Of a DNA stretch of 64,000 nt, positions 43,577-56,089 are shown one piece after another. Position 1 is the first letter of the stretch. Each line of letters begins with the position of its first letter. Source of the DNA: Kosakonia arachidis (lineage in GTDB: Bacteria > Pseudomonadota > Gammaproteobacteria > Enterobacterales > Enterobacteriaceae); NCBI RefSeq assembly GCF_900116535.1, contig NZ_FPAU01000003.1, positions 188,403 to 252,402 on the forward strand, read 5' to 3'. The notes below the pieces were generated by a model. The model ran no database searches. It saw only the letters and a program-made list of their open reading frames with translations, and was not told the origin of the DNA. The position numbers and the translations under genes were made by a program.

Positions 43577-45523
43577 TCACGACTTGTTTAAATCGATGCT
43601 ATAAATCGCGAAACCGATTTCGTCGTTCCCTACTTTTTGCATCGGATAACGCGCATTCTGTTTAATAAACGCGGCGGCTTTCTCCGTTGGCGCAGTTTCA
43701 AAACGAATATCCAGTTTATGGCTTGTGTGAACAGGTGCCAGTTGCCAGTTGTTATCTGCGGCGGGATGGATTTCCCCGGCACGCTTCGTTTCATCGCTGA
43801 TCCACTTTGTCAGCACGGCGCGGTTTTCATCCGGTGAAGCAAAAGCGATATGGCTGTCGCCCGTTCCGGCAAACTTACCGCCGTAGGCGCGGTAATTATT
43901 AGTGGCGACGAGGAAAACCGCGTTCGGATCGATGGGCTTGCCGTTAAACGTCAGATCCTTAATACGTTCCGCCTGCGGGTTTATACTCTGGCATTCACCA
44001 TCGTAACGCGCGGGCTGCGTCACATCGATCTGGTATTTCACGCCGTCAATAACATCGAAGTTATAGGTGCGGAAACCGTCCCAGTTAATCAGGCTTTGCG
44101 GCTTATCGCTGTTGGGATCGATTTGATTAAATTGTCCGGCAGAACACTCCAGCCACTCTTTCACCTCTTTACCTGTCACTTTTACCACTACCAGCGTATT
44201 GGGGTAGAGATAGAGATCGGCGGCATTACGGAACGTGAGCTGACCTTTTTCCACTTCAACGAAACTGGCCGGATCGTTTTTACGTCCACCCGCTTTAAAT
44301 GGAGCGGCAGCAGAGAGCACTGGCAGTTTCGCCAGATCAGGATCCCCCTGAATAAAGTGTTCCACGTAGGCTTTTTGCGCGTTATTCACCACCTGTACGG
44401 TCGGATCGTCCTGCACCAGCGACAGGTAGCTGTACATGTTGTCGGCCGATTGACCAATTGCCTTCCCCACAAAATGACGCGTAGCGTCGTGATCGTGTTT
44501 GAGGATTTCTACCAACTTGCTGTCCTCGCCAACGAGGGCTTTCTTCGCCGCTGCGTCGTAGATGGGGCGTGCTTCGGCTTTGGATTGCGTCACCTGCCAT
44601 TTACCTGAATCGTTGTTCAACACCAGATCGACGACGCCGAGATGGTCGCCCCACATACCCGGCATTACGGACGGAATACCGTTCAGCGTGCCTTTGCTGA
44701 TATCTGCGCCTTTGATGGCGGAAAAATCTTTACCCGGGAAGACGGCATGAGCGTGACCAAACAGAATGGCATCGACGCCCGGCACTTCGCTCAGGTAGTA
44801 AACGGAGTTTTCCGCCATCGCCTGGTACGGCTCCGCCGCCAGCCCGGAGTGTGCCACCACTACTACCAGATCGGCACCTTTGGCGCGCATTTCCGGCACG
44901 TAGCGGCGTGCGGTTTCGGTGATGTCATTGACCGTCACTTTGCCGTTGAGGTTGGCTTTATCCCACACCATGATCTGCGGCGGCACAAAGCCGATATAAC
45001 CGATACGCAGCGTGTGGGTATTGCCCTCTTTATCCTGCACGGCGGTTTCTTTAATCAGGTAAGGGGTGAACAGCGGTTTTTTGCTTTTTGCATCAATAAT
45101 ATTGGCATTTACATAAGGGAATTTCGCCCCCGCCAGTGCTTTGCGCAGGTAATCAAGGCCGTAGTTAAATTCATGGTTGCCGAGATTACCAACGGCGTAA
45201 TCAAGGGTATTCATCGCCTTATAGACCGGATGAACTTCTCCTGCTTTAAGCCCCTTTGCCGCTACATAGTCGCCCAGCGGACTGCCCTGGATTAAGTCGC
45301 CGTTATCCACCAGCACGCTGTTTTTGACCTCGCCCCGCGCGGCGTTGATCAGGCTGGCAGTGCGCACCAGTCCGAATTTTTCCGTCGCGGTATCTTTGTA
45401 GTAATCAAAATCCATCATGTTGCTATGCAAATCAGTGGTTTCCAGAATACGTAAATCCACCGTTGCCGCCTGCACGCTGGCCGCAATCAGCGTCGCCAGA
45501 AGCGTTGCACTAAACTTAATCAT
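43577..45523 (-). CDS. cpdB: Periplasmic 2',3'-cyclic-nucleotide 2'-phosphodiesterase / 3'-nucleotidase CpdB
   Basis: Hydrolyses 2',3'-cyclic nucleotides and 3'-nucleotides in the periplasm. The 648 residues have a signal peptide (cleavage near 19, SVQA), a calcineurin-like metallophosphatase domain with [30 protein letters not shown] and [10 protein letters not shown], and a C-terminal 5'-nucleotidase substrate domain (about 390-620). Divergent from cysQ, which also degrades a 3'-phosphonucleotide. Confidence 0.96.
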   Translation of the reverse strand: MIKFSATLLATLIAASVQAATVDLRILETTDLHSNMMDFDYYKDTATEKFGLVRTASLINAARGEVKNSVLVDNGDLIQGSPLGDYVAAKGLKAGEVHPVYKAMNTLDYAVGNLGNHEFNYGLDYLRKALAGAKFPYVNANIIDAKSKKPLFTPYLIKETAVQDKEGNTHTLRIGYIGFVPPQIMVWDKANLNGKVTVNDITETARRYVPEMRAKGADLVVVVAHSGLAAEPYQAMAENSVYYLSEVPGVDAILFGHAHAVFPGKDFSAIKGADISKGTLNGIPSVMPGMWGDHLGVVDLVLNNDSGKWQVTQSKAEARPIYDAAAKKALVGEDSKLVEILKHDHDATRHFVGKAIGQSADNMYSYLSLVQDDPTVQVVNNAQKAYVEHFIQGDPDLAKLPVLSAAAPFKAGGRKNDPASFVEVEKGQLTFRNAADLYLYPNTLVVVKVTGKEVKEWLECSAGQFNQIDPNSDKPQSLINWDGFRTYNFDVIDGVKYQIDVTQPARYDGECQSINPQAERIKDLTFNGKPIDPNAVFLVATNNYRAYGGKFAGTGDSHIAFASPDENRAVLTKWISDETKRAGEIHPAADNNWQLAPVHTSHKLDIRFETAPTEKAAAFIKQNARYPMQKVGNDEIGFAIYSIDLNKS

Positions 45524-45714
45524 CAGAGGTATCCTTTTTTCGATCTAAGCCACAAAAGAAATTGTTATGTACATTTTGTTGCTTACAGAACTGTGAATAC
45601 TGACATAAAAGTGAGCAAAGAAAACGCAATCGCTATCACAGATGGCAGATTCCAACGCAATGCGATATAAGTAAAACAACGAGTTACAAACCACTGAACA
45701 GATAAGAGGTGGAT

Positions 45715-46455
45715 ATGTTAGATGCAATTTGCCAACTAGCGCGGGAAGCGGGTGACGCCATTATGCAGGTGTATGACGGTCACAAACCGATGGAGGTCAC
45801 CAGCAAAGTGGATCACTCCCCGGTGACCGCCGCAGATATTGCGGCCCACGGCGTGATTGTGCGCGGGCTGCAGGCGCTAACACCGGATATTCCGGTGCTC
45901 TCGGAAGAGGATCCGCCCGCGTGGGAAATTCGCCAGACATGGGGACGCTACTGGCTGGTGGATCCGCTTGACGGCACCAAAGAGTTTATCAAGCGTAACG
46001 GCGAGTTCACGGTTAATATCGCCCTGATTGACAATGGAAAACCTGTGCTGGGTGTCGTTTACGCGCCGGTGCTGAAAGTGATGTACTCTGCCGATGAAGG
46101 CAAAGCGTGGAAGGAAGAAGCGGGACATCATCAGCAGATTCAGGTGCGCAATGCACGCCCACCTCTGGTCGTGGTGAGCCGCTCCCACGCCGATGATGAA
46201 CTGAAAGAGTATTTGCAGCAGCTAGGCGAACATCAAACCACGGCGATTGGTTCATCGTTAAAATTTTGCCTGGTTGCGGAGGGGAAAGCGCAGCTCTACC
46301 CGCGGTTCGGGCCGACCAGCGTCTGGGATACGGCGGCAGGGCATGCTGTTGCGGTAGCCGCCGGGGCGCATGTTCACGACTGGCAGGGGCGTACACTGGA
46401 TTACACCCCGCGTGAATCTTTCCTCAACCCCGGCTTTCGGGTTTCTATTTACTGA
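45715..46455 (+). CDS. cysQ: 3'(2'),5'-bisphosphate nucleotidase CysQ
   Basis: Mg2+-dependent, lithium-sensitive phosphatase that removes the 3'-phosphate from PAP, the by-product of sulfate assimilation. The 246 residues contain the inositol monophosphatase motifs [18 protein letters not shown] and [13 protein letters not shown] at 45715 matches the family; a GTG two codons before is not needed. The last 11 bp overlap the end of the convergent ytfJ. Confidence 0.97.
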   Translation: MLDAICQLAREAGDAIMQVYDGHKPMEVTSKVDHSPVTAADIAAHGVIVRGLQALTPDIPVLSEEDPPAWEIRQTWGRYWLVDPLDGTKEFIKRNGEFTVNIALIDNGKPVLGVVYAPVLKVMYSADEGKAWKEEAGHHQQIQVRNARPPLVVVSRSHADDELKEYLQQLGEHQTTAIGSSLKFCLVAEGKAQLYPRFGPTSVWDTAAGHAVAVAAGAHVHDWQGRTLDYTPRESFLNPGFRVSIY

Positions 46456-47002
46456 GTAACTTATGCAGCAGGTCTATCACCTGCTGCACCTCTTGCTGGC
46501 TCAGGCTACCGTCTTTAGCAAACTGCACGCGGCCTTCTTTATCCAACACGATGATTGCGGAACTCTCTTCGTCCAGTTGCCACGCTTTGCGCGTCACGCC
46601 TTCGCTATCGACAATAAATTGCGACCACGGATAGAGCTTCTTGTTGCTCTCTATGCTACTGCGAACAAACATGGCGCTGCCCGGGATGGCATCATCGGTA
46701 TTGACGATGGTGGTGGTCTGATAGCGATCATGGGGCAGATTTGCGGCTTTTATCGCTTCAATCAGCCCGGCATTCTTCTCTTTAGCGGAGGTGCGACCGG
46801 CAATATGCTGTACAACCCGCACTTTGCCTGGAAGCTGGGCGCTGTTCCAGTTTTTATAGCTAAACTTGTCATTATCAAGAATCAACTCCCCTCTGTCGGC
46901 AATGCCAACAGGTGGCACGCGCTGATTGGTTTCGATGTTATGGGCCGAAGCCATTAGCGGCAGTAACAGGCATGTCGCTGCCAGGATGGAACGTAGGGTC
47001 AT
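46445..47002 (-). CDS. ytfJ: Periplasmic protein YtfJ
   Basis: A 185-residue secreted protein: signal peptide [20 protein letters not shown], then a thioredoxin-like fold domain ([34 protein letters not shown]) without a CxxC redox pair. Function unknown. Confidence 0.92.
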   Translation of the reverse strand: MTLRSILAATCLLLPLMASAHNIETNQRVPPVGIADRGELILDNDKFSYKNWNSAQLPGKVRVVQHIAGRTSAKEKNAGLIEAIKAANLPHDRYQTTTIVNTDDAIPGSAMFVRSSIESNKKLYPWSQFIVDSEGVTRKAWQLDEESSAIIVLDKEGRVQFAKDGSLSQQEVQQVIDLLHKLLSK

Positions 47003-47327
47003 GGTGTTTCCTTATCGTTATGCAGGTGATCCGACCACTTGAATTACGGTTTTAATCATAAGTGCGATCTATATGTTTTTCCCGCAAGCAGAGTGCCAGT
47101 TTGCGGGGGGACGCACATATCTGTGAAAAAATGTGGCTTTATACTGTGTGGATTAAAGGACTGAAAAGAATATTCTGAATAATTGTCATCAAAAGGTAAA
47201 TAAAGTTATTCACACTACGTATGAGTGAGGTTCTGAACTATAGTGACTGAGCATTAAAATTTGCGCTCATCAACGCTGGTCCGATTGTGGAACCGCAAGG
47301 GCGTAATGCTTTACAGGAGAAACAAGA
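47003..47327. other. ytfJ-ytfK divergent intergenic region
   Basis: 325 bases without a gene. It is AT-rich from 47080 to 47260 and must hold the promoters of ytfJ (minus) and ytfK (plus). An RBS ACAGGAGAAA precedes ytfK. I see no clear consensus promoter, and a TTGTCAT near 47185 is too little to claim a Pho box, although ytfK is PhoB-controlled in E. coli. Confidence 0.5.
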
Positions 47328-47534
47328 ATGAAAATTTTCCAGCGTTACAACCCACTTCAGGTGGCCAAGTACGTAAAAATCCTGTTCCGTGGACGGTTGT
47401 ATATCAAGGACGTTGGCGCTTTCGAGTTCGACAAGGGGAAGATCCTCATCCCGAAAGTGAAGGACAAACAGCATCTGTCTGTGATGTCCGAAGTCAACCG
47501 TCAGGTTATGCGTCTGCAAACAGAGATGGCTTAA
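47328..47534 (+). CDS. ytfK: Stringent-response modulator YtfK (DUF1107)
   Basis: A 68-residue basic protein ([43 protein letters not shown]). In E. coli YtfK binds SpoT and pushes it towards (p)ppGpp synthesis during phosphate or fatty-acid starvation. Monocistronic, with its own RBS; the next gene is convergent. Confidence 0.93.
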   Translation: MKIFQRYNPLQVAKYVKILFRGRLYIKDVGAFEFDKGKILIPKVKDKQHLSVMSEVNRQVMRLQTEMA

Positions 47535-47567
47535 CCAACCCGTTGTGCTATGCAGTAGTTTAAGTAC

Positions 47568-47599
47568 TAAAAAAAAACGGCCCCGTCGCAGGGGCCGTT
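47568..47599 (-). terminator. Rho-independent terminator of ytfL
   Basis: AACGGCCCC and GGGGCCGTT (47576-47584, 47591-47599) pair around a six-base loop; on the minus strand the stem ends in a run of T (the A run at 47568-47577). It can serve ytfK on the other strand only weakly. Confidence 0.88.
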
Positions 47600-47616
47600 G
47601 ATATTTCAGCAGACGG

Positions 47617-48954
47617 TCACGCCGCGCCTTTATCTTCCGCGTCAGGCAACTTCGGCGTCAGCAGCGTAGCGCGGGTGTCGATACGGGTAACCAGCAACTG
47701 ATCGATGCGGTAGTTATCGATATCCACCACCTCAAACTTGTAGCCGGAGAATTTCACCGCATCGGTGCGCTTGGGGATCTTACGCAGCATAAACATCATA
47801 AAACCGCCGATGGTTTCATAGTTGCCGGACTGCGGAAATTCATCGATATCCAGCACACGCATCACGTCATCAATCGGCGTGCCGCCATCTATCAGCCATG
47901 AGTTTTCATCACGGGCGACAATCATCTCTTCCAGCCCCTGGCCGATCAGGTCACCCATCAGCGTGGTCATCACATCATTAAGAGTGATAACCCCGACCAC
48001 CAGCGCGTATTCGTTCATGATCACCGCGAAGTCTTCACCAGCGGTTTTGAAGCTTTCCAGCGCTTCTGAGAGGGTTAAGGTGTCCGGCACGATCAGCGTG
48101 TTGCGGATCTGCACGCCGCTGTTCAACGCCATACTTTGATTCGCCAGTACGCGGTTGAGCAAATCTTTGGAGTCGACATAGCCGACGATATGGTCGATAT
48201 CATCATTACAGACCAGAAACTTGGAATGCGGATGTTCAGAGACTTTGTTTTTCAGGCTCTGCTCATCTTCATGCAGATCGAACCAAATCACGTTCTCGCG
48301 CGAGGTCATTGACGACGGCACGGTACGTGACTCCAGCTCAAACACGTTCTCAATCAACTCATGTTCCTGCTTACGCAGCACCCCGGCTAAGGCACCGGCT
48401 TCCACGACGGCATAAATATCATCGGAGGTGATGTCGTCCTTGCGCGCCATCGGCAGTTTGAAAATGCGGAAGATGACGTTGGCCAGGCCGTTGAAGAACC
48501 AGACCAGCGGGCGGAAAACGAATAAACAGAAGCGCATCGGGTTGATGATACGCAAAGCCACGGCTTCGGGCGCAATCATACCGATGCGTTTCGGGGTCAG
48601 GTCGGCGAACAGAATAAACATCCCGGTCACCAGCGAGAAGGAGATAATAAAGCTGAGTTGTTCGGCCAGCTCGGGGGAAACGATGTTGATCAATATGCTG
48701 TGAAAAACGGGGGAGAAGGCTGCATCGCCGACGATACCGCCAAGAATGGCAACGGCGTTAAGGCCAATTTGCACCACCGTAAAGAAAGTGCCAGGCGTTT
48801 CCTGCATTTTCAGAATGCGTTGCGCGTTGATATTGCCTTCATCGGCAAGCAGTTTGAGCTTAATTTTTCGCGATGCGGCAAGTGAGATCTCTGACAACGA
48901 GAAAAACGCACTTACCGCGATCAGACAGAGTATGATTAAGATGCTGTTTAACAT
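47617..48954 (-). CDS. paeA: CNNM/CorC-type membrane protein YtfL, polyamine exporter PaeA
   Basis: A 445-residue inner membrane protein: a DUF21/CNNM transmembrane domain (about 1-190, four hydrophobic segments), two CBS domains (about 205-335, WFDLHEDEQSL and LTLSEALESFKTAGEDFAVIM), and a CorC_HlyC domain (about 350-430). The homologue in Salmonella and E. coli (PaeA) exports cadaverine and putrescine and protects cells in stationary phase. Confidence 0.93.
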   Translation of the reverse strand: MLNSILIILCLIAVSAFFSLSEISLAASRKIKLKLLADEGNINAQRILKMQETPGTFFTVVQIGLNAVAILGGIVGDAAFSPVFHSILINIVSPELAEQLSFIISFSLVTGMFILFADLTPKRIGMIAPEAVALRIINPMRFCLFVFRPLVWFFNGLANVIFRIFKLPMARKDDITSDDIYAVVEAGALAGVLRKQEHELIENVFELESRTVPSSMTSRENVIWFDLHEDEQSLKNKVSEHPHSKFLVCNDDIDHIVGYVDSKDLLNRVLANQSMALNSGVQIRNTLIVPDTLTLSEALESFKTAGEDFAVIMNEYALVVGVITLNDVMTTLMGDLIGQGLEEMIVARDENSWLIDGGTPIDDVMRVLDIDEFPQSGNYETIGGFMMFMLRKIPKRTDAVKFSGYKFEVVDIDNYRIDQLLVTRIDTRATLLTPKLPDAEDKGAA

Positions 48955-49133
48955 AATTTATCCAGCTATTAACCGGATCCTCGGAAGGGGTTTTGAATAT
49001 CCATGTGGTAAACACAATGAAAGCCGGCCCGAAGCGGTGAGCCGGCAATTTCGAGGGGTAGTATAGCGTAAGCCCGCCACAAGCTGCCAGAGACTTAATT
49101 TTCGCCTAAATGCGTGAAAGTTCCCTTACTCTT

Positions 49134-49778
49134 TTATGGGTTAAGCTGCGGCGGTAAACAAACGCCAATCCCTCCGATACCGCAGTAGCCATGCGGGTTT
49201 TTATACAGATACTGTTGGTGCTCATCTTCCGCGTAGTAGAACGGCGTTGCGGATGTGATCTCAGTGGTGACGGTGCGCGCATCTCCAGCGCTGCGCATAG
49301 CCACCTGGAAGCGTTCAAGGCTGGCACGCGCTGCGGCGTTTTGCTCCGGTGTTAGCGGGTAGATCGCTGAGCGGTACTGAGTGCCGAGATCGTTACCCTG
49401 ACGCATCCCTTGCGCCGGATCGTGGTTTTCCCAGAACACCTGCAACAACTGCTCGTAACTCACCACTTTTGGGTCGTATACCACGCGCACGGCTTCGGCA
49501 TGGCCGGTCTGTCCGGTACAGACTTCGCGGTAAGTCGGGTTTGGTGTATAGCCCCCGGTGTATCCCGCAGCGGTGCTGTAGACGCCCGCTAACTGCCAGA
49601 ACAGGCGCTCTACGCCCCAGAAACAGCCCATAGCAAACAGCGCAATCTCCATACCTTCCGGAACATGGCTCATTGAATGCTCGTTAACAGCATGTAAACT
49701 GGCGACAGGCATGGGGGTGTTGCGTCCGGGCAATGCTTCTGATTGAGAAACAAGGTTTTTTTTATCGAAAAAGCTCAC
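49134..49778 (-). CDS. msrA: Peptide methionine-S-sulfoxide reductase MsrA
   Basis: Reduces the S epimer of methionine sulfoxide in proteins and free. The 214 residues have the catalytic Cys52 in MGCFWGVE, the substrate pocket [26 protein letters not shown] (in parts), and the two resolving cysteines C199 and C207 in [14 protein letters not shown]. Divergent from tamA. Confidence 0.97.
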   Translation of the reverse strand: MSFFDKKNLVSQSEALPGRNTPMPVASLHAVNEHSMSHVPEGMEIALFAMGCFWGVERLFWQLAGVYSTAAGYTGGYTPNPTYREVCTGQTGHAEAVRVVYDPKVVSYEQLLQVFWENHDPAQGMRQGNDLGTQYRSAIYPLTPEQNAAARASLERFQVAMRSAGDARTVTTEITSATPFYYAEDEHQQYLYKNPHGYCGIGGIGVCLPPQLNP

Positions 49779-50021
49779 GGTGATACCTCCCGGCGAGAGT
49801 CATTACGGTTAGGGTTGTGTTGCGGCGTGTGTTTTAACACAATAAACATCACAAATCAGGCTAGATTTAAACATAAGAGATTTTGGGCTAGCCGTCCTTT
49901 TTTCAACCTGCATAGCGGGTTTTTATCAGCCTGTATTCTGCATAAAAGCCGAACAGGCTCAGCGCGGAGTTGCGCTTACGTTTCCTTCCAGGGGTAGGAA
50001 CAAGGATATTCAGGAGAGAAC

Positions 50022-51755
50022 GTGCCAAAGATCCGTCTTTTATGTTTTGCCAGCTTGTTGCTGGCAAGTGAAATGGCTTTTGCCGCGAATGTACGATTAC
50101 AACTGGAGGGATTAACGGGCGAACTCCAAAAAAATGTGCGCGCCCAGTTGTCGACTATCCAGAGTGATGAAGTGACGCCGGATCGGCGTTTTCAGGCACG
50201 CGTTGATGATGCTATCCGCGAAGGGTTGAAAGCCTTAGGTTACTACGAACCTACCATTGATTTCGAACTACAGCCACCGCCAGCAAAAGGGCGTCAGGTA
50301 TTGATTGCCCGCGTCTCTGCGGGCGAACCGGTGTTGATTGGTGGTACCAGTGTGATCCTGCGCGGTGGCGCACGCGACGACAGCGATTACCTGGCGCTGC
50401 TCAAAAAGCGTCCTGCCATTGGCACCGTGCTGCACCATAACGATTACGACAATTTCATAAAATCCCTTACCAATGTGGCGCTGCACAAAGGCTACTTTGA
50501 CAGTCATTTCACTAAAAGACAGCTTGGCGTCGCGCTCGCTCGCCACCAGGCCTTCTGGGATATCGACTACGATAGCGGCCAGCGTTACCGCTTTGGTGCG
50601 GTGACCTTTGAAGGTTCGCAAATACGCGACGAATATCTGCAAAACCTCGTCCCGTTTCATGAAGGAGATTACTACCAGACCAGGGATCTGGCTGAGCTGA
50701 ACCGTCGCCTGTCCGCTATCGGCTGGTTTAAATCTGTTGTGGTCGCTCCAGAGTTTGATAAAGCGCGTAAGACCAAAGTGTTGCCGCTGAAAGGCGTGGT
50801 GTCGCCGCGTACGGAAAACACCATCGAAACGGGTGTTGGCTATTCCACCGATGTCGGGCCGCGCGTTAAAGCAACATGGAAAAAGCCGTGGATCAATTCT
50901 TACGGCCACAGCTTGACCACCAGCATGAGCGTCTCGGCGCCTGAACAACAGCTTGATTTCAGCTATAAGATGCCGCTGCTGAAAAACCCGCTGGAGCAAT
51001 ATTATCTCGTACAGGGTGGCTTTAAGCGTACCGATCTAAACGATACTGAAGCGGATTCCACCACGCTTGCACTGTCGCGCTATTGGGATCTCTCCAGCGG
51101 CTGGCAGCGGGCGATTAACCTGCGCTGGAGCCTGGACCACTTTACTCAGGCCAGCGTCACCAACACCACCATGCTGGTCTATCCCGGCGTGATGATCAGC
51201 CGGACCCGCGCGCGCGGCGGTCTGATGCCGACCTGGGGCGATTCGCAACGCTACTCAGTCGATTACTCCAATACCGCCTGGGGATCGGATGTCGATTTCC
51301 TCGTGTTGCAGGCGCAAAACGTCTGGATCCGCACGCTTTACGATCGCCACCGCTTTGTGGCGCGCGGCAATCTCGGCTGGATCGAAACCGGTGATTTTAA
51401 CCGCGTACCGCCGGATCTGCGCTTCTTCGCCGGGGGCGATCGCAGTATTCGCGGTTACAAATACAAATCCATCGCGCCGAAAGATGATGACGGCAAGCTG
51501 ATCGGCGCGTCTAAACTGGCGACCGGATCGCTGGAGTACCAGTACAACGTGACCGGGAAATGGTGGGGCGCCGTATTTGTTGACAGCGGCGAAGCGGTCA
51601 GCGACATCCGGCACAGCAATTTTAAAACCGGGACCGGTGTTGGTGTGCGCTGGGAATCGCCGGTCGGGCCCGTCAAGCTCGATTTTGCCGTACCGGTCGG
51701 CGATAAAAGTGAACATGGATTACAGTTTTACATCGGTCTGGGGCCAGAGTTATGA
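50022..51755 (+). CDS. tamA: Translocation and assembly module subunit TamA
   Basis: Outer membrane Omp85-family protein that, with TamB, helps place autotransporters and move phospholipids to the outer membrane. The 577 residues (E. coli length) have a signal peptide (cleavage near 21, MAFA/ANV), three POTRA domains (about 22-265) and a 16-strand barrel with the L6 motif [13 protein letters not shown] and the terminal beta-signal [11 protein letters not shown]. The start is GTG at 50022 with CAGGAGAG before it. Overlaps tamB by 4 bp (ATGA). Confidence 0.96.
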   Translation: MPKIRLLCFASLLLASEMAFAANVRLQLEGLTGELQKNVRAQLSTIQSDEVTPDRRFQARVDDAIREGLKALGYYEPTIDFELQPPPAKGRQVLIARVSAGEPVLIGGTSVILRGGARDDSDYLALLKKRPAIGTVLHHNDYDNFIKSLTNVALHKGYFDSHFTKRQLGVALARHQAFWDIDYDSGQRYRFGAVTFEGSQIRDEYLQNLVPFHEGDYYQTRDLAELNRRLSAIGWFKSVVVAPEFDKARKTKVLPLKGVVSPRTENTIETGVGYSTDVGPRVKATWKKPWINSYGHSLTTSMSVSAPEQQLDFSYKMPLLKNPLEQYYLVQGGFKRTDLNDTEADSTTLALSRYWDLSSGWQRAINLRWSLDHFTQASVTNTTMLVYPGVMISRTRARGGLMPTWGDSQRYSVDYSNTAWGSDVDFLVLQAQNVWIRTLYDRHRFVARGNLGWIETGDFNRVPPDLRFFAGGDRSIRGYKYKSIAPKDDDGKLIGASKLATGSLEYQYNVTGKWWGAVFVDSGEAVSDIRHSNFKTGTGVGVRWESPVGPVKLDFAVPVGDKSEHGLQFYIGLGPEL

Positions 51756-54700
51756 GTTTATGGAAGAAAATCAGCCTCGGTGTACTGGCGCTTCTCCTGC
51801 TGCTGCTGGCAACGGTTGCCTTTCTGGTGGGCACTACTAGCGGGCTGCATCTGCTGTTTAACGCAGCAAACCGCTGGGTGCCAGGGCTGGAAATCGGCCA
51901 GGTTACCGGCGGCTGGCGCGATCTGACGCTGAAAAATCTGCGCTATACGCAGCCAGGTGTCGCGGTTAATGCCGGGGAGATCCACCTTGCGATTAAGCTT
52001 GGTTGCCTGCGTAACAGTAGCGTGTGCGTCAACGATTTGTCTCTGAAAGAGATTAACGTCGCTATCGACAGCAAACAAATGCCGCAGAGCGCACCCGTAC
52101 AAGAAGAGGATAGTGGGCCGCTGAATCTCTCCACGCCCTATCCGATTACCTTAAGCCGGGTGGAGCTGAACAATGTAAACATCAAAATTGACGGTACCAC
52201 GGTTTCGGTGATGGATTTCAGTACCGGTCTGAACTGGCAAGAAAAGAGCCTGACGCTGACGCCGACATCGCTGAAAGGGTTGCTGATCGCCCTACCGAAA
52301 GTAGCCAATGTCGCGCAAAAAGAGGTAGTGGATCCAAAGATCCAGAACCCGCAGCCGCAGGAAAAACCGCTGGGCGAAACGCTGAAAGCACTGTTTGACA
52401 AACCATTGCTGCCGGAAATGGCCGATGTCCATCTGCCGCTGAACCTCAATATTGAGGCGTTCCGCGGCGAACAGTTGCGACTGACCGGCGACACCGATCT
52501 TCTGATCAACAGCCTGCTGTTGAAAGTCAGCAGCATCGATGGACAGATGAAGCTTGATGCGTTGGATATCGACTCCAGCCAGGGGACGATAAACGCCACC
52601 GGCAGTGCACAACTGCGTGATAACTGGCCGCTAGATATCACGCTCAATAGTACGCTGAATATTGATCCGCTGAAGGGCGAGAAGGTGAAGCTGAAAGTTG
52701 GCGGAGAAATGCGTAAGCAGCTTGAGATTGGCGTGAATCTCTCCGGTCCGGTTGATATGGTCTTACGGGGGCAAACGCAGCTAGCTGAAGCAGGATTGCC
52801 ACTCAATCTTGAGTTGACGAGCCAGCAGCTCTACTGGCCGTTTACCGGGACAAAACAGTTCCAGGCGGACGATACCAAACTGACCTTTTCCGGCAAAATG
52901 ACCGATTACGCGCTGTCGTTCCGCACGGCGGTGAAAGGGCAGGATATTCCCCCGGCGACGATCACACTGGACGGTAAAGGTAACGCGCAACAGATCACTA
53001 TTGATAAGTTGACCATCGCCGCGCTGGAGGGGAAAACCGAACTGAAAGCGCTGCTCGACTGGCAGCAGGCGATCAGCTGGCGCGGCGAACTGACGCTTAA
53101 CGGTATTGATACGGCAAAAGCTTTCCCCGAGTGGCCGTCAAAGCTGAATGGCCTGATAAAAACCCGAGGCAGCCTGTATGGCGGTAGCTGGCAGATGGAT
53201 GTGCCGGAGCTGAAGCTCAGCGGCAACGTGAAGCAAAACAAAGTGAGCGTTGACGGGCAACTGAAGGGCAACAGCTATTTACAGTGGACTATCCCGGGTC
53301 TGCATCTGGCGCTGGGGAAAAATAGCGTGGATATCAAAGGCGAGCTGGGGGTTAAGGATTTGAACCTCGATGCTAACATTGATGCACCTGGGCTGAATAA
53401 TGCGTTACCGGGCCTCGGTGGAACGGCGAAAGGCGTGGTGAAAGTGCGCGGTACGGTCGATGCGCCGCAGGCGCTGGTGGACATTACCGCCAATGCGCTG
53501 CGCTGGCAGGCGCTATCTGTCGACCGCGTTCGTGTTGAAGGCGATGTTACCTCCAGCGATCAGATTGCCGGGAAACTCAACGCGCGCATTGAACGTATTA
53601 CCCAGCCGGGCATGAATCTTAGCCTGGTGACGCTGAATGCCGACGGCAACGAAAAGCAGCACAAGTTGCAGTTGCGCGTGCAGGGTGAGCCGGTCTCCGG
53701 GCAGTTGAATCTGGCCGGGAGCTTCGATCGCCAGCAGCAGCGCTGGAAAGGGACGCTGAGTGATACTCGCTTCGCCACTCCAGTTGGCCCATGGTCGATC
53801 AACCGGCCCATCACCCTCGATTATCGTAATCTGGAACAAAAAATCGCTATTGGCCCGCACTGCTGGCTGAACCCCAATGCTGAACTGTGCGTGCCGCAGA
53901 CCATTGATGCAGGTGCTGAAGGACGCGCGGTCGTGAATCTGAATCGCTTCGATCTGGTGATGCTCAAACCGTTTATGCCGGATACCACGCAGGCCAGTGG
54001 CGTATTCAGCGGTAAGGCCGATGTGAGCTGGGACACCACCAAAGCGGGCCTGCCGCAGGGCGAGGTAACACTTTCCGGGCACGGTGTGAAGGTCACCCAG
54101 GAAGTGAATGGCGCGTCGCTACCGATAGCGTTCGATACCCTAAACCTGAATGCGCAGCTCCGTAACAACCGTGCCGATCTTGGCTGGCTGATTCGCCTGA
54201 CTAACAACGGCCAGTTTGATGGTCAGCTACAGATTACCGATCCACAAAGACGACGTAACCTGGGCGGCAATGTGAACATCCGTAACTTCTCTCTGGCGAT
54301 GGCCAACGCCATATTTAGCCGTGGCGAGAAAGCTGCAGGGACATTGAACGCCAACCTGCGACTGGCGGGCGATATGCAAAGCCCGCAATTATTCGGGCAA
54401 CTGGGGCTAAACGGGCTGAATGTGGAGGGCAACTTTATGCCGTTTGACATGCAGCCCAGTCAGTTAGCGATCAATTTCAACGGCATGAGCTCGACGTTGC
54501 AGGGTGTAGTGCGTACCGGGCAGGGGCAGATCAACCTCAGCGGTGATGCTGACTGGCATCAACTGGATAACTGGCGCGCGCGCGTGGCGGCGAAAGGCAG
54601 TAAAGTGCGCATTACTGTGCCGCCGATGGTGCGACTGGATGTCTCGCCGGATGTGGTATTTGAAGCCACGCCAGGACTATTTACGCTCGATGGGAGCGTT

Positions 54701-55528
54701 GATGTGCCGTGGGCGCGGATTGTGGTACACGATTTGCCGGAAAGCGCCGTGGGTGTCTCCAGTGATGAGGTGATGCTCAACAATGATCTGCAACCGGAGC
54801 AGCCAAAGAGAGCGTCGATTCCGATCAACAGCAATCTGACTGTTCACGTCGGCAATAACGTGCGGCTGGATGCTTTCGGCCTGAAAGCGAGGCTGACTGG
54901 CGACCTGAAAGTAGCGCAGGATAAGCAAGGGCTGGGGTTGAACGGGCAAATTAGTATTCCGGAAGGGCGCTTCCGTGCATATGGCCAGGATCTGATTGTG
55001 CGCAAAGGCGAACTGCTGTTCTCCGGCCCTCCGGATCAACCTCTGCTGAACATTGAGGCGATTCGTAATCCGGACTCGACTGAAAACGATGTTATTGCCG
55101 GGGTTCGTGTCACCGGTACGGCGGATGAACCGAAAGCCGAGATCTTCTCTGATCCGGCGATGTCGCAGCAAGAGGCGCTCTCTTATCTGCTGCGCGGGCA
55201 GGGGCTGGATAGCGAACAGAGCGATAGTGCGGCAATGACCTCCATGCTGATTGGCTTAGGGGTTGCACAAAGTGGTCAGGTTGTGGGTAAAATCGGCGAG
55301 ACATTTGGCGTCAGCAATCTGGCGCTGGATACTCAGGGGGTAGGCGACTCCTCCCAGGTGGTGGTCAGCGGCTATGTTCTGCCGGGTCTACAGGTCAAAT
55401 ATGGCGTAGGAATTTTTGACTCACTGGCGACTCTCACGTTACGTTATCGCCTGATGCCTAAGCTGTATCTTGAAGCGGTGTCTGGCGTAGATCAGGCACT
55501 AGATTTGCTCTATCAGTTTGAGTTTTAG
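51752..55528 (+). CDS. tamB: Translocation and assembly module subunit TamB
   Basis: AsmA-like protein that spans the periplasm from an inner membrane anchor to TamA. The 1258 residues start with a signal anchor (about 7-30, [19 protein letters not shown]), followed by a long repetitive beta-taco region with alternating hydrophobic residues and the conserved DUF490 domain at about 910-1258 ([58 protein letters not shown]). Translationally coupled to tamA by ATGA and followed 2 bp later by ytfP. Confidence 0.96.
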   Translation: MSLWKKISLGVLALLLLLLATVAFLVGTTSGLHLLFNAANRWVPGLEIGQVTGGWRDLTLKNLRYTQPGVAVNAGEIHLAIKLGCLRNSSVCVNDLSLKEINVAIDSKQMPQSAPVQEEDSGPLNLSTPYPITLSRVELNNVNIKIDGTTVSVMDFSTGLNWQEKSLTLTPTSLKGLLIALPKVANVAQKEVVDPKIQNPQPQEKPLGETLKALFDKPLLPEMADVHLPLNLNIEAFRGEQLRLTGDTDLLINSLLLKVSSIDGQMKLDALDIDSSQGTINATGSAQLRDNWPLDITLNSTLNIDPLKGEKVKLKVGGEMRKQLEIGVNLSGPVDMVLRGQTQLAEAGLPLNLELTSQQLYWPFTGTKQFQADDTKLTFSGKMTDYALSFRTAVKGQDIPPATITLDGKGNAQQITIDKLTIAALEGKTELKALLDWQQAISWRGELTLNGIDTAKAFPEWPSKLNGLIKTRGSLYGGSWQMDVPELKLSGNVKQNKVSVDGQLKGNSYLQWTIPGLHLALGKNSVDIKGELGVKDLNLDANIDAPGLNNALPGLGGTAKGVVKVRGTVDAPQALVDITANALRWQALSVDRVRVEGDVTSSDQIAGKLNARIERITQPGMNLSLVTLNADGNEKQHKLQLRVQGEPVSGQLNLAGSFDRQQQRWKGTLSDTRFATPVGPWSINRPITLDYRNLEQKIAIGPHCWLNPNAELCVPQTIDAGAEGRAVVNLNRFDLVMLKPFMPDTTQASGVFSGKADVSWDTTKAGLPQGEVTLSGHGVKVTQEVNGASLPIAFDTLNLNAQLRNNRADLGWLIRLTNNGQFDGQLQITDPQRRRNLGGNVNIRNFSLAMANAIFSRGEKAAGTLNANLRLAGDMQSPQLFGQLGLNGLNVEGNFMPFDMQPSQLAINFNGMSSTLQGVVRTGQGQINLSGDADWHQLDNWRARVAAKGSKVRITVPPMVRLDVSPDVVFEATPGLFTLDGSVDVPWARIVVHDLPESAVGVSSDEVMLNNDLQPEQPKRASIPINSNLTVHVGNNVRLDAFGLKARLTGDLKVAQDKQGLGLNGQISIPEGRFRAYGQDLIVRKGELLFSGPPDQPLLNIEAIRNPDSTENDVIAGVRVTGTADEPKAEIFSDPAMSQQEALSYLLRGQGLDSEQSDSAAMTSMLIGLGVAQSGQVVGKIGETFGVSNLALDTQGVGDSSQVVVSGYVLPGLQVKYGVGIFDSLATLTLRYRLMPKLYLEAVSGVDQALDLLYQFEF

Positions 55529-55530
55529 CA

Positions 55531-55881
55531 ATGCGAATATTTGTCTACGGCAGTTTACGACGCAAGCAGGGCAACAGCCACTGGATGACCAACGCTCAGT
55601 GGCTGGGGGACTTTTGCGTCGAAAATCATCAGCTGTATAGTCTGGGGCATTACCCAGGGGCTGTTGAGGGCGAAGGAAACGTGAAGGGCGAAGTTTATCG
55701 CATCGATGCGGCAACACTCGGCGAACTGGATGCCTTACGTACCGCAGGGGGCGAATACAAACGTCAACTGATCCAGACGCCTTATGGCAGCGCCTGGATG
55801 TATGTGTATCAGCGTTCGGTTGAGGGAAAAACCTTGATTGAAAGCGGTAACTGGCTCGACAGGGAACAGTACCAAAAGTAA
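55531..55881 (+). CDS. ytfP: Gamma-glutamylcyclotransferase-like protein YtfP
   Basis: A 116-residue AIG2/GGCT-fold protein: FVYGSLRRKQGN at the N-terminus (the YGSL phosphate loop) and the conserved acid in LDALRTAGGEYKRQ. Substrate unknown. It sits 2 bp after tamB and ends the tamA-tamB-ytfP unit. Three residues longer than I recall for E. coli (ends REQYQK). Confidence 0.92.
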   Translation: MRIFVYGSLRRKQGNSHWMTNAQWLGDFCVENHQLYSLGHYPGAVEGEGNVKGEVYRIDAATLGELDALRTAGGEYKRQLIQTPYGSAWMYVYQRSVEGKTLIESGNWLDREQYQK

Positions 55882-55893
55882 TCAGTATTAGAG

Positions 55894-55921
55894 AACCGCG
55901 CCACCTGGCGCGGTTTTTCTT
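55894..55921 (+). terminator. Rho-independent terminator after ytfP
   Basis: AACCGCGCC (55894-55902) pairs with GGCGCGGTT (55907-55915), four-base loop, then TTTCTTTT. The DNA to 56040 holds a degenerate REP-like pair (CCGGATAAGG and CATCCGG). Confidence 0.9.
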
Positions 55922-56040
55922 TTACGGGCAGCAGGAATTTTTCGCTGGATGGCTCCCGATCAACGCTTAATACAGAATGTTGCGGAGAGCTAACCGGATA
56001 AGGCCGAGCCACCATCCGGCATTCATGATGCGTAGCCATA

Positions 56041-56077
56041 AAAAAGCCCCGGCTACATAAGCGTACCGGGGCTTTTT
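56041..56077 (-). terminator. Rho-independent terminator of ppa
   Basis: AAAAAGCCCCGG and CCGGGGCTTTTT form a 12-bp stem with a 13-base loop; both strands end in T runs, so it can work in both directions. It lies 12 bp after the ppa stop. Confidence 0.88.
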
Positions 56078-56089
56078 CATTAAACCGTA

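Noticed and set aside
47160-47210. Possible Pho box before ytfK
   Set aside because: Only one TGTCAT-like half is visible, without the second direct repeat at 11-bp spacing, so it was not called although ytfK is PhoB-linked in E. coli.
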